Assembly: GCF_030324495.1 (NCBI RefSeq)
Contig: NZ_JACAGN010000003.1
Coordinates: 62,001-126,000 of the forward strand
Direction of reading: 5' to 3'
From: Myroides sp. 1354
GTDB taxonomy: Bacteria > Bacteroidota > Bacteroidia > Flavobacteriales > Flavobacteriaceae
Length of the DNA: 64,000 nucleotides
Position 1 is the stretch's first letter. Every line of letters begins with the position of its first letter. Both the position numbers and the translations under genes were made by a program. Below the pieces are notes generated by a model. The model was not told the origin of the DNA. It saw only the letters and a program-made list of their open reading frames with translations, and ran no database searches. This document shows positions 63,190-64,000 of this stretch, in pieces.

Positions 63190-63536
63190 CCCCTAAATGG
63201 CTTATTTTGGATCAGGAACAAAAGTTGAGGACAGTGAAAATATTTTTCTATATATAGGGCAAATTGCCATTTGCCCCTACTGGATTCTTTTGGATTTGCT
63301 TTTTCGTCAGATTATCGATTAAAGAAAATATACCCTTAGATCAGAAAATTCATCTGATAACTGCTAACCGATAACCCTCCTATCCATTTTCCTTCATAGA
63401 TTCGTTCAAAAACACCCCCATTCCTTCTACCTAAACAGTAAATTTTTCTCTTTCGACAAATCACATTTATCCACAAAGAGCTTTTATTCTTTAAAAACAT
63501 AAAAATAAAGTTATTTTATCCTTATTTAATTCTTTA
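63190..63536. other. Intergenic region with an isolated REP-like palindrome
   Basis: About 350 A+T-rich bases. Apart from the palindrome at 63257-63276, no supported gene or promoter is visible. Confidence 0.5.
63257..63276. repeat. Single REP-like palindrome
   Basis: GGGCAAAT-TGCC-ATTTGCCC followed by CCTAC. It shares the outline (TAGGGC...GCCCCTAC) of the heads in the 25611-25957 array, with A/T-richer arms. Confidence 0.6.
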
Positions 63537-63567
63537 TTGCAGATAAAAAATCCTTAACATACCTTTG
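63537..63567 (+). promoter_or_regulatory. Promoter of the Met-rich short ORF
   Basis: -33 TTG 63537-63539, 20-base spacer, -7 TACCTTTG 63560-63567, ATG 31 bases further: the clearest promoter in this part of the window. Confidence 0.75.
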
Positions 63568-63597
63568 CACTGTTGTTCCTGATCTAAATTAAATAAC

Positions 63598-63693
63598 ATG
63601 GAGAAAATAATAAACCCTTTTTCAAAGCTAATTAACATGCAACTTCTACTGTCTTATTTTTCGATGAATATGACAAGCATGTGTATGCCTTAA
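63598..63693 (+). CDS. 31-residue Met/Cys-rich leader-like peptide
   Basis: A short ORF with its own consensus promoter and a terminator 41 bases after its stop. The peptide begins MEKIINPFSKLINMQ and ends FSMNMTSMCMP, with six Met and one Cys; five of these seven residues are in the last nine. No known family; I do not claim recognition. Its placement ahead of a SusC/RagA-type receptor, with no other -7 element before the receptor, fits a leader peptide controlling read-through. A metal-sensing role (Met/Cys bind copper) is an alternative. Translation has not been shown. Confidence 0.6.
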   Translation: MEKIINPFSKLINMQLLLSYFSMNMTSMCMP

Positions 63694-63733
63694 CGAAAAC
63701 AAAGCTTTATTATTTTTTTGTTCTTCAAAACAG

Positions 63734-63768
63734 AAAAGGAGGCTTTGGTAGAGCCTCCTTTTTTTATA
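63734..63768 (+). terminator. Terminator/attenuator after the short ORF
   Basis: Perfect 11-bp stem 63734-63744 with 63752-63762, loop TTGGTAG, T-run. Bases 63742-63747 (GCTTTG) can instead pair with CAAAGC at 63700-63705, 7 bases after the short ORF stop. Confidence 0.8.
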
Positions 63769-63839
63769 TCGTTTTTTAAGCAGCAAAAAACGATAGTCAA
63801 TTCTGTATGCTGCTAAAAATAATCAAATTTTTAGTAAAA

Positions 63840-64000
63840 ATGAAACGTATTCAACTTCGGCTACTACTAAGTAGCCTGCTATTGCTATGCAATATAGCCT
63901 TAGCCCAACAATTAACTATTACAGGTGTAGTTCGTGAACACAATGGAGATGTACTTCCAGGTGTATCCGTTACGATAGCCAACACAACACAAGGAGTACA
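63840..64000 (+). CDS. SusC/RagA-type TonB-dependent receptor, N-terminal part
   Basis: Partial gene cut at the window end: 53 codons from ATG 63840. A signal peptide (KRIQLRLLLSSLLLLCNIALAQ) is followed by the start of a CarboxypepD_reg-like domain (LTITGVVREHNGDVLPGVSVTIANTTQGV), the layout of SusC/RagA outer-membrane receptors. The substrate cannot be judged and other TonB receptors share this opening. A short inverted repeat (AGCAGCA 63779-63785 with TGCTGCT 63808-63814) lies in its leader. Confidence 0.75.
   Translation, partial: MKRIQLRLLLSSLLLLCNIALAQQLTITGVVREHNGDVLPGVSVTIANTTQGV

Overview
The window looks like a chromosomal segment of a Flavobacteriaceae-type Bacteroidota. This rests on the gene content: the gliding ABC ATPase GldA, the type IX secretion protein PorT, TamL, DUF5686, S46 peptidase, a SusC-type receptor start, DUF1634 and 2TM-domain proteins. 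It also rests on low G+C and on Bacteroidota-style promoters (TTG, 19-20 bases, TAnnTTTG). A Myroides-like genus is my guess from general similarity, not something proven here.

Layout. 1-2.7 kb: 5' part of a DAHP synthase gene, a TauE/SafE-DUF1634 exporter pair and gldA. 2.7-8.3 kb (minus): a nucleotide/folate block (deoxynucleoside kinase, folA, 2TM protein, thyA), a bifunctional nuclease and etfBA. 8.6-11.7 kb (minus): an accessory patch with a D-Ala-D-Ala ligase-family gene, a truncated methyltransferase, a broken second ATP-grasp ligase, a duplicated ligase tail and two related small secreted proteins. 12-25.6 kb: pdhB, a DUF5686 protein, ppa, a Na+/alanine symporter, GNAT, ubiE, porT, TrmH, tamL, fbaA and accD. 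25.6-26 kb: a tandem array of REP-like palindromes, followed by a MacB/FtsX-type permease. 27.4-35 kb: purH and the cell-elongation operon mreBCD-mrdA-rodA. 35.1-35.4 kb: three identical tRNA-Phe genes. 35.5-45.5 kb: coaX, an outer-membrane protein, lptC, a peptidylprolyl isomerase, fabD, an MFS exporter, a DegT aminotransferase and waaA. 46-51.3 kb: a DPP11-like peptidase, a small acidic lipoprotein, GH3 and DUF2797. 51.3-53 kb: an AbiEi/AbiEii toxin-antitoxin operon behind a perfect 27-bp inverted repeat. 53-62.8 kb: AsmA, SppA, a folK-deoxynucleoside kinase fusion, TrmH, an FUSC-like protein and mutS. 63-64 kb: tRNA-Gly and tRNA-Leu, a REP-like palindrome, a 31-codon Met-rich short ORF with promoter and terminator, and the start of a SusC/RagA-type receptor.

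Most of the window is conserved core metabolism and envelope biogenesis. The parts that deserve a second look are: (1) the short Met/Cys-rich ORF with a terminator and a possible antiterminator ahead of the receptor; (2) the ligase/methyltransferase mosaic at 8.6-10.6 kb; (3) the AbiE operator-like repeat; (4) two perfect hairpins over the 5' end of the MFS exporter gene; and (5) the REP-like array. All calls are by eye from sequence and memory of protein families. No database search was run.
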